DNA of 37,899 bases from Alphaproteobacteria bacterium. GTDB lineage: Bacteria; Pseudomonadota; Alphaproteobacteria; JACAEB01. The position numbers were made by a program, and so were the translations under genes. The notes under the pieces are model-generated. The model saw only the letters and a list, made by a program, of their open reading frames with translations, ran no database searches and was not told where the DNA came from. Shown one piece after another: positions 32,056 through 37,899 of this stretch. The stretch covers positions 1 through 37,899 of the forward strand of contig JACAEB010000155.1 in the NCBI GenBank assembly GCA_013389075.1, written 5' to 3'. Position 1 is the first letter of the stretch; every line of letters begins with the position of its first letter.

Positions 32056-32805
32056 TCAGACCACGAGTCGCCGCCGCAGGAAGAAGGGCACGGCGAAGAG
32101 CCCCGTGAAATAGCCGCCCAGATGCGCGGCCCAGGCGATGGAAACACCCTCGCCCGCGAGCCCGAAGCCGCCAGCCAGCCCGAACAGCACGTTGATGCCC
32201 GTCCAGACCAGGGTGAAGGCCACGACCCGCCGGTCGGTCACGGAGAGAAGCTGGGGCGCCACGGCATCCGACCCGAAGATGCGCACGCCGGGCAGGAAGA
32301 AGAGCCGCGCCGCGGCGCCCATCAGACCGGATATCGCGCCGGAGGCACCGACCACCGGAACCTCCGAGCCGGGCTCGGTCGCATAGAAGGCGAGGGCTCC
32401 CCCGATGCCCGAAAGGAAATAGAGCGCGAGGAACTCATGCGCGCGCTGGCGGCGGACCATGTACGAGCCGAAGGCCAGCAGCCACAGGCTGTTGAACCCC
32501 ACATGGAGAAATCCCGCATGCAGGAAGGTGTGGGTGACGAGCGAGGCGAGCACCGCGACCTGCGAGGCAGGATCGAGCTGGCCGAAGAGGGAGAGCGCCG
32601 CCGGGATGAAGGAGAAATGCAGCAGCATCCACACCCGCGCCTCGATCGGCAGGACCTGCTCGACGAGGAAGATTCCCCACATGAGGGCGATGAGCACCAC
32701 CACGAGCCCGGGCACGTTGAAGACGGGTTCGGGCCGCAGACGGTAGGGCGAACCCTCCCCGCCCCCTGCCGAGGGACCCGCCAGATCCGTCAGACCCCGC
32801 TTCAC
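32056..32805 (-). CDS. Rhomboid-family intramembrane serine protease
   Basis: 249 residues with about six to seven membrane helices. The catalytic dyad is present: Ser155 in VVGASGAISGLMG and His228 in AAHLGGYFTG. Asn105 in LHVGFNSLWLL supports the oxyanion hole, preceded by THTFLHAGFLHVGFN. The basic C-terminus (FLRRRLVV) follows the last helix. It should cleave membrane-anchored substrates in the inner membrane; none can be named. The start overlaps the stop of the upstream isomerase gene by 4 bases (32802-32805). Confidence 0.94.
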   Translation of the reverse strand: MKRGLTDLAGPSAGGGEGSPYRLRPEPVFNVPGLVVVLIALMWGIFLVEQVLPIEARVWMLLHFSFIPAALSLFGQLDPASQVAVLASLVTHTFLHAGFLHVGFNSLWLLAFGSYMVRRQRAHEFLALYFLSGIGGALAFYATEPGSEVPVVGASGAISGLMGAAARLFFLPGVRIFGSDAVAPQLLSVTDRRVVAFTLVWTGINVLFGLAGGFGLAGEGVSIAWAAHLGGYFTGLFAVPFFLRRRLVV

Positions 32806-33434
32806 CGTGCCTCCGCCTCGCTTGCCGCCACGGCCCGGGCCAGCGCGGCCTCCACGAGCGGCAGACGGTCATTGCCGAAATACATGTCGGTCCCGCCCAC
32901 GAAGAGGGTCGGCGAGCCGAAGCCCCCGCGCGCGATCAGCTCCTCCGTATTGGCGCGCAGCCGGTCCTTGACGTCGGGCCGGGCGATCGCCGCGAAGAAG
33001 GCCTCGGGCTCGAGGCCCGCCTCGGCGCAGACATCGCGCAGCACCTCCGGCCGGGAGATGTCCCGCAGCGCGCCCCAATAGGCCGCGAACACGGCGGCCG
33101 CATAAGGCTCGAGCCGGCCCTCGTCGAGCGCATGGATCGCCCCGCGCATCGCCTCGACCGCCCGCACCGGAAAGACGGGCGGCAGGCCAATGCGGATCCC
33201 GCAATAGCGGGCCCAGTCCTGTAGGTCCTTGGCCGCATAGCGCGCCTTGACGGGGTTGGGATTGGCGCGGGCTTCGTAGACGCCCTGATTGACGGCATTG
33301 AACACGCCCCCGACGAGTATCGGACGCCAGTCTATACGCGCGCCCGTGCGCGCCGCCAGTGCCGGCAGACGCGAGAAGGCGAGATAGGTCCACGGACTCG
33401 AACAGTCGAAGAAGACTTCCAGCGTCGGTGTCAT
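32802..33434 (-). CDS. 2-hydroxychromene-2-carboxylate isomerase-like protein (DsbA/kappa-GST fold)
   Basis: 210 residues. The thioredoxin-like start LEVFFDCSSPWTYLAFSRLP has the active-site Ser region (residues 12-13) of 2-hydroxychromene-2-carboxylate isomerase. RIDWRPILVGGVFNAVNQ, NPNPVKARYAAKDLQDWARYCG and GGFGSPTLFVGG are typical. In naphthalene pathways this enzyme isomerises the chromene acid using glutathione. No aromatic-degradation genes are near, so the real substrate is probably a different glutathione-dependent reaction. It is divergent from hfaA and overlaps the rhomboid gene by 4 bases. Confidence 0.9.
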   Translation of the reverse strand: MTPTLEVFFDCSSPWTYLAFSRLPALAARTGARIDWRPILVGGVFNAVNQGVYEARANPNPVKARYAAKDLQDWARYCGIRIGLPPVFPVRAVEAMRGAIHALDEGRLEPYAAAVFAAYWGALRDISRPEVLRDVCAEAGLEPEAFFAAIARPDVKDRLRANTEELIARGGFGSPTLFVGGTDMYFGNDRLPLVEAALARAVAASEAEAR

Positions 33435-33596
33435 GGCGGGCCCCCCTCCTCCCGGCGGCGTTCATCAACTCCCTCATTCGGACCGCCTTGTCCAGCCGCC
33501 GGCCGTCCCGTGCCCGATTGGCACAGCCGCCGCCTTCCCGATGGCCCGATGCACCAATGCGGACCGCAAAAGCGGCGGAGAGCGGAACAGCGGGGC

Positions 33597-33612
33597 TGGC
33601 ATATCGGTTGCA
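33597..33612 (+). promoter_or_regulatory. Candidate sigma-54 (RpoN) promoter for hfaA-hfaB
   Basis: TGGCATATCGGTTGCA matches the sigma-54 consensus TGGCACG-4-TTGCW at every position except two (C to T, G to A). The GG (-24) and GC (-12) elements have the required spacing, and the base before is a pyrimidine. A start about 12 bases downstream leaves a leader of about 36 bases before the hfaA start. No enhancer site or activator gene was seen nearby. Confidence 0.6.
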
Positions 33613-33658
33613 ACCCTCCCTCCCGAAATCCTCGTGTTGGAGCCGGGCGGTCAGAGTG

Positions 33659-34096
33659 ATGCGTAGAATGAAGCGGAAATCGGAGACCTGCCTCAAGGTT
33701 TTCGTCGGCAGCGCCGCCCTCGGCGCCGGCCTCGCCTTCGTCGCTGTCGCCTTCGCCTGGGCCCAGGAAGCGAACAGCGGCGGCGAGTTCAACACGCCCT
33801 TCGGGTTCCGGCCCGGCGAAACCGAACAGCCCATCGAAGGCGGCACGCGCGACGAGAACGGCAACCGCCTGATCGTCAATGGGCGGATCATGTCCTCGTC
33901 GAGCTACGCGCACTCCTCGCTCGTCACCGACTATCCCGCGAGCGGCGTGGGCGCAGGCTCGGCCACCGCGATCGGCAACAATCTGACCGTCATCACCGAC
34001 GGCAGCTACAACACCGTTGTCATCAACTCCAACCAGGTCAACAACGGGGACCAGGAGGCTAACGTTGTCCTCAATGGCTCACTCAACCTCGACTGA
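33659..34096 (+). CDS. hfaA: Holdfast anchor protein HfaA (curlin-like)
   Basis: 145 residues from the ATG at 33659; the in-frame ATG at 33668 is an equal alternative, neither having a strong Shine-Dalgarno. Signal peptide VGSAALGAGLAFVAVAFAWA-Q. The mature part is Gly/Ser/Asn-rich and has curlin-like repeats: IGNNLTVITDGSYNTVVI, NSNQVNNGDQEANVVLNG. In Caulobacter, HfaA is an outer-membrane, amyloid-like component that anchors the polysaccharide holdfast together with HfaB and HfaD. The assignment rests on the sequence character and on hfaB directly following, with overlap. hfaD is not adjacent. Confidence 0.85.
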   Translation: MRRMKRKSETCLKVFVGSAALGAGLAFVAVAFAWAQEANSGGEFNTPFGFRPGETEQPIEGGTRDENGNRLIVNGRIMSSSSYAHSSLVTDYPASGVGAGSATAIGNNLTVITDGSYNTVVINSNQVNNGDQEANVVLNGSLNLD

Positions 34097-35093
34097 AGCC
34101 AGCACGCGCCGGAGATCCGGCCGGACCTGGACTTCCGCCGCCGGATCGCTTGCGCTAGCGGGCCTTCTGTCGGGGTGCATCTCGCCCGTCGCGCTCAGCG
34201 ACGGCCGGTACACCCAGCCGATCGGCAATGCCCCGGTGATCTCGAACGAGACGCCCTATTCCGAACCCCTGCGCTGCATGGGCCGCTACATCGCCTCGCT
34301 CGGCATGGTCTCGCCGCGCATCGCGGTCGGCCGCATCGCGGACTATACGGGCAAGGAGGAATATGAAGGCGGCCGCAAGGTCACCCAGGGCGCCTCGCTC
34401 ATGGCCATCTCCGCGCTCGCCAAGGCCGGCGTGCGCCAGGTGGAACGCTTCGACATCTCCGTGTCCGAGCTCGAGCTGAAATACGCCAACAACCGTCTGA
34501 TTGCGGACGATACTGCGAGCCATGCCTTCCGCCGGATCACCGCCGGCTCGATCCCGGGCAGCGACTACTATCTCGTGGGCGGCATCACCGAGCTCAACTT
34601 CAACATCCGCTCGTTCGGCGGCGATGTCTTCATCGGCGACCTCGACCCGACCGACATGAAGGGCAATGCGGGCGTGAAGCTCTATGTGCTGGACGTCGCG
34701 CTCGACCTGCGGCTGGTCGACACGCAGACGCTCGAAGTGGTGGACGTCGTCTCCTATCAGAAGCAGATCCTCGGCCGCGAGCTGCGCGCCGGCGTGTTCG
34801 ACTTCTTCAACGGCAACATCATCGACATCGGCGTCGGCGAGCGGGCGCTCGAACCCATCCAGCTCGCTGTGCGCTCGGTCATCGAACGCGCCGGCCTCGA
34901 GATGATCTCGAGCATCTACGGCGTGGGACCGGAAGTCTGCGCCGACGCCTTCGGCCCGGCCGGCGACCCGCTGGGCGAGGATCTCAACGGCGACGGCGTC
35001 GCCGACGCGCAGGATCTTCAGCTTCAGCATCGCGAACTGCCCCGCCGGGAGCCCTGGCGCTGGGTTTCGCTCCGGGGGCCGATCACGGAATAA
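34065..35093 (+). CDS. hfaB: Holdfast anchor lipoprotein HfaB (CsgG-like secretion channel)
   Basis: 342 residues if started at the TTG at 34065. That codon is 6 bases after AGGAGG (34053-34058), while the ATG at 34074 is 15 bases away. A signal peptide ends in the lipobox SLALAGLLSGC (Cys38). The body is CsgG-like: MVSPRIAVGRIADYTGKEE, GASLMAISALAKAG, SDYYLVGGITELNFNI, DVALDLRLVDTQTLEVVDVVSYQKQI, QLAVRSVIERAGLEMI. CsgG forms the curli secretion pore; HfaB is its holdfast counterpart and exports HfaA and HfaD. The start overlaps the end of hfaA. The C-terminal tail has DLNGDGVADAQDL, which resembles a Ca2+-binding dockerin/EF-hand loop. Confidence 0.9.
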   Translation: MSSMAHSTSTEASTRRRSGRTWTSAAGSLALAGLLSGCISPVALSDGRYTQPIGNAPVISNETPYSEPLRCMGRYIASLGMVSPRIAVGRIADYTGKEEYEGGRKVTQGASLMAISALAKAGVRQVERFDISVSELELKYANNRLIADDTASHAFRRITAGSIPGSDYYLVGGITELNFNIRSFGGDVFIGDLDPTDMKGNAGVKLYVLDVALDLRLVDTQTLEVVDVVSYQKQILGRELRAGVFDFFNGNIIDIGVGERALEPIQLAVRSVIERAGLEMISSIYGVGPEVCADAFGPAGDPLGEDLNGDGVADAQDLQLQHRELPRREPWRWVSLRGPITE

Positions 35094-35119
35094 AGTCCGC
35101 GCGAGCGGGTGGGGAGAGG

Positions 35120-35153
35120 GCGGGCGTGCCGAACCGGGAGGGGGCACGCCCGC
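35120..35153 (+). terminator. Strong hairpin terminator after hfaB
   Basis: GCGGGCGTGCC (35120-35130) and GGCACGCCCGC (35143-35153) form a perfect 11-base stem with a 12-base loop. It extends by a G-T and a G-C pair and is followed by a short TCCATTTCG. This is the clearest terminator in the window. Confidence 0.75.
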
Positions 35154-35184
35154 TCCATTTCGTCCGTGTCCACCTTCGCGGGAA

Positions 35185-35224
35185 GCCGAAATCCGCCGCC
35201 GGCGGAGTCCGGGTGAGGGTCCGC
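35185..35224. repeat. REP-like palindromic element, copy 2
   Basis: Reverse orientation to copy 1. It contains CGGGTGAGGGTCC (35210-35222), the exact complement of the 13-base core, a hairpin TCCGCC-3-GGCGGA (35192-35206), and CCGAAATCCG (35186-35195) corresponding to the CGGATT.CGG end. It sits between the convergent hfaB and rnj genes. Confidence 0.55.
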
Positions 35225-35231
35225 CGACGGA

Positions 35232-36926
35232 TCACCCCGCCTCGAGCAGGATCACCTCGATATGCGGGCGCTTCGACCAGTGGCGCTTGAGATGGGCGCG
35301 GACCGCCTTGCGCACGGCGAGGTCTACGCTGTCGTCGTCGAGCCGGTCGTCCGGAGACAGACGGTTGACCGAGCGTTCGATCGCGTCCGAGAGGCGCTCG
35401 ATCAGGTCCGCATCCGGTTCGGCCAGTCCCTCGGGCGCGCCGAGGAGGCGGATCTCCGGATCGGCCGAGAGCCGGCCGCGCCGGTCGAAGGCGAGCGCGA
35501 CGATGATGGCGCCCGCGCCCGCGAGCCTTCGCCGCGCGGCAAAGGCCGGGTCGCCGCTGTCGGCGAGCACCTCGCCATCGAGATAGAGCCGCCCCGCATG
35601 GACGTGATCGACGATCTCGGCAGGTCCCGGCGCGAGGCGGAGCATGGCCCCGTTGGGCGCGACGCGCGCCTGGGGCACCTGAAGCTCGCGCGCGAGGGCC
35701 GCGTGTTCCTGCAGGTGCCGGAGCTCGCCATGAACCGGAACGGCGATCTCGGGGCGGATCCACTGATACATGCGGGCAAGCTCGCCCCGGCAGGGATGGC
35801 CCGAGACGTGGACGAAATGATCCTTCTCCGTCAGCACACGGACACCGCGGGCCGCGAGCTGGTTCTGCAGCCCGAAGATCTCGGTCTCGTTGCCCGGGAT
35901 GATGCGGGAGGAGAAGATGACCGTATCGCCCTGGCCCAGCGAGACGTGCGGATGGGTGCCCGCGGCGATGCGCGAGAGGGCCGCGCGCGGCTCGCCCTGG
36001 CTGCCCGTGCAGAGGTAGAGCACGGCGTCATCGGGAAGATAGCCGGCCTCTTCCTCGGAGATGAGCTTCGCCGTGTCGGAGAGATAGCCCGACTCCCGCG
36101 CCGCCCCCGTGATGCGGTGCATGGACCGCCCGATCAGCGCGACGTGACGGCCGGCGGATTCCGCCGCCGCGATCACGGAGGTGAGGCGCGCGACGTTCGA
36201 GGCGAAGGTCGTCACGGCGACCTTGCCCTTGAGCGAGGCGATGAGCTCGACGAGGCTTTCGCGGACGGAGGATTCCGAGCCCGACTCGCCCTCGGTGAAG
36301 ACGTTGGTCGAGTCGCACAGCATGGCGAGCACGCCCTCGCGCCCGATCTCGAGCAGCCGCTTTTCGTCCGTCCGCTGACCGATGAGCGGGTCGGAATCGA
36401 TCTTCCAGTCGCCCGTATGGAAGAGCGTGCCGAGCGGGGTCCGTATGGCGAGCGCGTTGGGCTCGGGGATCGAATGGGTCAGCGTCACATATTCGATGTC
36501 GAAGGGCCCGATGCCGAAGCGCGCGCCGAGCTCGACGATGGTCATGGGCACGGCGCGCTCGAGCCCGGCCTGCGAGAGCTTGTCGCGGACGAGGGCCGCC
36601 GTGAAGCGCGTGGCGTAGACCGGGCATTTGAGGCGCGGCCAGAGGGCGGGCAGCGCGCCGATATGGTCCTCATGCGCATGGGTGAGGACGATGCCGAGGA
36701 GGTCCTTGCGCCGCTCCTCGATGAAGGTGATGTCGGGCAGGATCAGCTCGACGCCCGGCGTCGTGAGGTCGCCGAAGGTTACGCCGATATCGACGATGAT
36801 CCATTGCGGACGCTCGCGCGGTCCGAAGCCGATGAGGCTCAGATTCATGCCGATTTCGCCGCAGCCGCCGAGCGGCACGAAGAGAAGTTCCGTATCCGGA
36901 TGAGAAGGTGACGCCAAAACGCTCAA
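35232..36926 (-). CDS. rnj: Ribonuclease J
   Basis: 564 residues. A metallo-beta-lactamase/beta-CASP nuclease with 5'-3' exonuclease and endonuclease activity in RNA turnover and rRNA processing. Metal ligands are in [12 protein letters not shown] (His83, His85, Asp87, His88), further ligands in FHTGDWKID and [15 protein letters not shown] and the [15 protein letters not shown] element of the beta-CASP domain are typical, as is the C-terminal domain. RNase J is the norm in many alphaproteobacteria alongside RNase E. The start overlaps the coaX stop by 4 bases, so translation is coupled. Confidence 0.96.
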   Translation of the reverse strand: MSVLASPSHPDTELLFVPLGGCGEIGMNLSLIGFGPRERPQWIIVDIGVTFGDLTTPGVELILPDITFIEERRKDLLGIVLTHAHEDHIGALPALWPRLKCPVYATRFTAALVRDKLSQAGLERAVPMTIVELGARFGIGPFDIEYVTLTHSIPEPNALAIRTPLGTLFHTGDWKIDSDPLIGQRTDEKRLLEIGREGVLAMLCDSTNVFTEGESGSESSVRESLVELIASLKGKVAVTTFASNVARLTSVIAAAESAGRHVALIGRSMHRITGAARESGYLSDTAKLISEEEAGYLPDDAVLYLCTGSQGEPRAALSRIAAGTHPHVSLGQGDTVIFSSRIIPGNETEIFGLQNQLAARGVRVLTEKDHFVHVSGHPCRGELARMYQWIRPEIAVPVHGELRHLQEHAALARELQVPQARVAPNGAMLRLAPGPAEIVDHVHAGRLYLDGEVLADSGDPAFAARRRLAGAGAIIVALAFDRRGRLSADPEIRLLGAPEGLAEPDADLIERLSDAIERSVNRLSPDDRLDDDSVDLAVRKAVRAHLKRHWSKRPHIEVILLEAG

Positions 36927-37705
36927 CTCTGCACGGTCCGGGCGGCCCGGCGATGGATGGTCAGAAGGCCGCGCATGGTGAGATCGGGGTCGACATGCTC
37001 GATGACGTCGGTCGAGTGCCGGAAGAGCGCCGCGAGCCCGCCCGTGGAGATGACGGTCATGGGTGCCCCGTATTCGGCCTTGATGCGGGCGACGAGCCCT
37101 TCGATGAGCCCGACATACCCCCAGTAGACCCCCGACTGCATGGCGGGCACGGTATCGGTGCCGATCACCTTCTTCGGGCGCTCGACGGCGATGCGCGGCA
37201 GCTTGGCCGCCGCCTGGTGCAACGCCTCGAGCGACAGATTGATCCCCGGCGCGATCACCCCGCCCTCATAATCGCCCGACGGGCTGACGACATCGAAGGT
37301 CGTGGCCGTGCCGAAATCGATGACGATCAGCGCGCCCTCGTAGGCCGCGTGGGCGGCGACGGCATTGACGAGGCGGTCGGCACCCACGACGTCGGGCCGT
37401 TCGAGATTGATCCTGATGCCGAGATCGAGCTTGGGATCGCCGATCACCCCGGGCTCGGTCCCGAAGAACTTCACGCAGAGCTGGCGCAGCGAGAACAGAG
37501 CCTGCGGAACGACGGTCGAGATGATCGCCTCGGTCACGTCGGCCCGGCCGAGCCCTTCGAGGCCCATGAGCTGGGACAGCCAGACGGTATATTCATCGGC
37601 CGTCCGCGCCGCATTGGTGGAGGCGCGCCACTGGGCGCGCAGAGTCTCGCCCTCGAAGACGGCAAAGACGGTGTTGGTGTTCCCCGCATCGATGGCGAGC
37701 AGCAT
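36923..37705 (-). CDS. coaX: Type III pantothenate kinase CoaX
   Basis: 260 residues from the ATG at 37705, preceded by GGAGG. It phosphorylates pantothenate, the first committed step to CoA. Signatures of the ASKHA-fold type III enzyme: [62 protein letters not shown], and VISTGGLA. It begins one base after the birA stop and overlaps rnj, so birA-coaX-rnj is one operon, a common order in alphaproteobacteria. panB elsewhere in the window belongs to the same pathway. Confidence 0.97.
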   Translation of the reverse strand: MLLAIDAGNTNTVFAVFEGETLRAQWRASTNAARTADEYTVWLSQLMGLEGLGRADVTEAIISTVVPQALFSLRQLCVKFFGTEPGVIGDPKLDLGIRINLERPDVVGADRLVNAVAAHAAYEGALIVIDFGTATTFDVVSPSGDYEGGVIAPGINLSLEALHQAAAKLPRIAVERPKKVIGTDTVPAMQSGVYWGYVGLIEGLVARIKAEYGAPMTVISTGGLAALFRHSTDVIEHVDPDLTMRGLLTIHRRAARTVQS

Positions 37706-37706
37706 G

Positions 37707-37899
37707 TCAGGTGCCTCCGGCGAAGAAGACGTCACCCGCCGCGATGCGGGTCGGCGCCTCGCGCCCCGGCTGAGATAGCAGAAGCGCGCCGCCCGCGTCG
37801 ATGCCGTCGAAGCGGCCTTCGAGCGTGCGGTCGGCAAGGCGCGCGACGAGCGGACCGCCGAGGCCCTCCGCCCGCGCGAGCCAGGCCGTCCGGACGGGC
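37707..37899 (-). CDS. birA: Biotin--protein ligase BirA, C-terminal part (cut by window edge)
   Basis: The last 63 residues are visible, in a frame ending in TGA at 37707-37709. They read [18 protein letters not shown], then [16 protein letters not shown], and [11 protein letters not shown]. This is the typical end of bacterial biotin-[acetyl-CoA-carboxylase] ligases: the start of the small C-terminal domain, the EGxFxGIDxxGALLL strand and the GDV(F)F ending. It attaches biotin to the carboxyl carrier protein. One base separates its stop from the coaX start. The ATP/biotin-binding core is outside the window. Confidence 0.88.
   Translation of the reverse strand, partial: PVRTAWLARAEGLGGPLVARLADRTLEGRFDGIDAGGALLLSQPGREAPTRIAAGDVFFAGGT

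Noticed and set aside
33518-33524. TTGGCAC upstream of hfaA as a second sigma-54 -24 element
   Set aside because: No TTGC-type -12 element at the required spacing; the following bases are GCCGCCGCC.
1-37899. CRISPR arrays, tRNA/rRNA genes, prophage or insertion sequences
   Set aside because: No regularly spaced repeats, cloverleaf-like segments, transposase or phage genes were seen on reading the window; small RNAs cannot be excluded by eye.

Overview
This is a very GC-rich chromosomal window with tightly packed genes and short intergenic gaps. The gene content points to an alphaproteobacterium. It carries yfgM-bamB-der, a birA-coaX-rnj string (RNase J with type III pantothenate kinase), sdhE next to mfd and close to recG, and a holdfast-anchor pair, hfaA-hfaB, of the kind known from stalked or budding Caulobacterales-like bacteria. 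I cannot name the order or genus from the sequence alone.

Layout. 1-2165: the end of an SDR oxidoreductase, a secreted esterase and a small VOC-fold gene of lower GC. 2195-6697 (minus): the envelope and ribosome-assembly operon yfgM-bamB-der, preceded by panB. 6798-9838 (plus): a membrane-anchored cytochrome c, then a Cu(I) P-type ATPase behind a G-tract palindrome that looks like a CsoR-type operator. 9914-14358: an SDR, a CNNM/CorC-like membrane protein, an AAC(3)-I-like acetyltransferase and guaA. 14451-20263: a TPR periplasmic protein, a degenerate EAL protein, a CaiB-type CoA transferase, a GNAT enzyme, another SDR and a nitronate monooxygenase. 20346-21255: two tandem small secreted paralogues that I do not recognise. 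21326-29002: mfd and sdhE (minus) facing an alpha/beta hydrolase, a glutamine amidotransferase and recG (plus). 29093-33434: a CBS protein, a DUF2157/GDYXXLXY pair, a DUF4389 protein, a rhomboid protease and a 2-hydroxychromene-2-carboxylate isomerase homologue. 33659-35093: hfaA-hfaB behind a candidate sigma-54 promoter and ended by a strong hairpin. 35232-37899 (minus): rnj, coaX and the 3' end of birA.

Main points of interest. recG has full family length but is interrupted by one in-frame TAA (27974-27976), directly followed by ATG, between helicase motifs. hfaA-hfaB lacks an adjacent hfaD and has a near-consensus -24/-12 promoter. The AAC(3)-I-like gene sits in an ordinary chromosomal setting. 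The EAL protein has lost several catalytic residues. The tandem secreted paralogues are a plausible undescribed family. Several intergenic regions hold precise inverted or direct repeats, including a REP-like element seen twice. I found no tRNA, rRNA, CRISPR array, prophage or insertion sequence.
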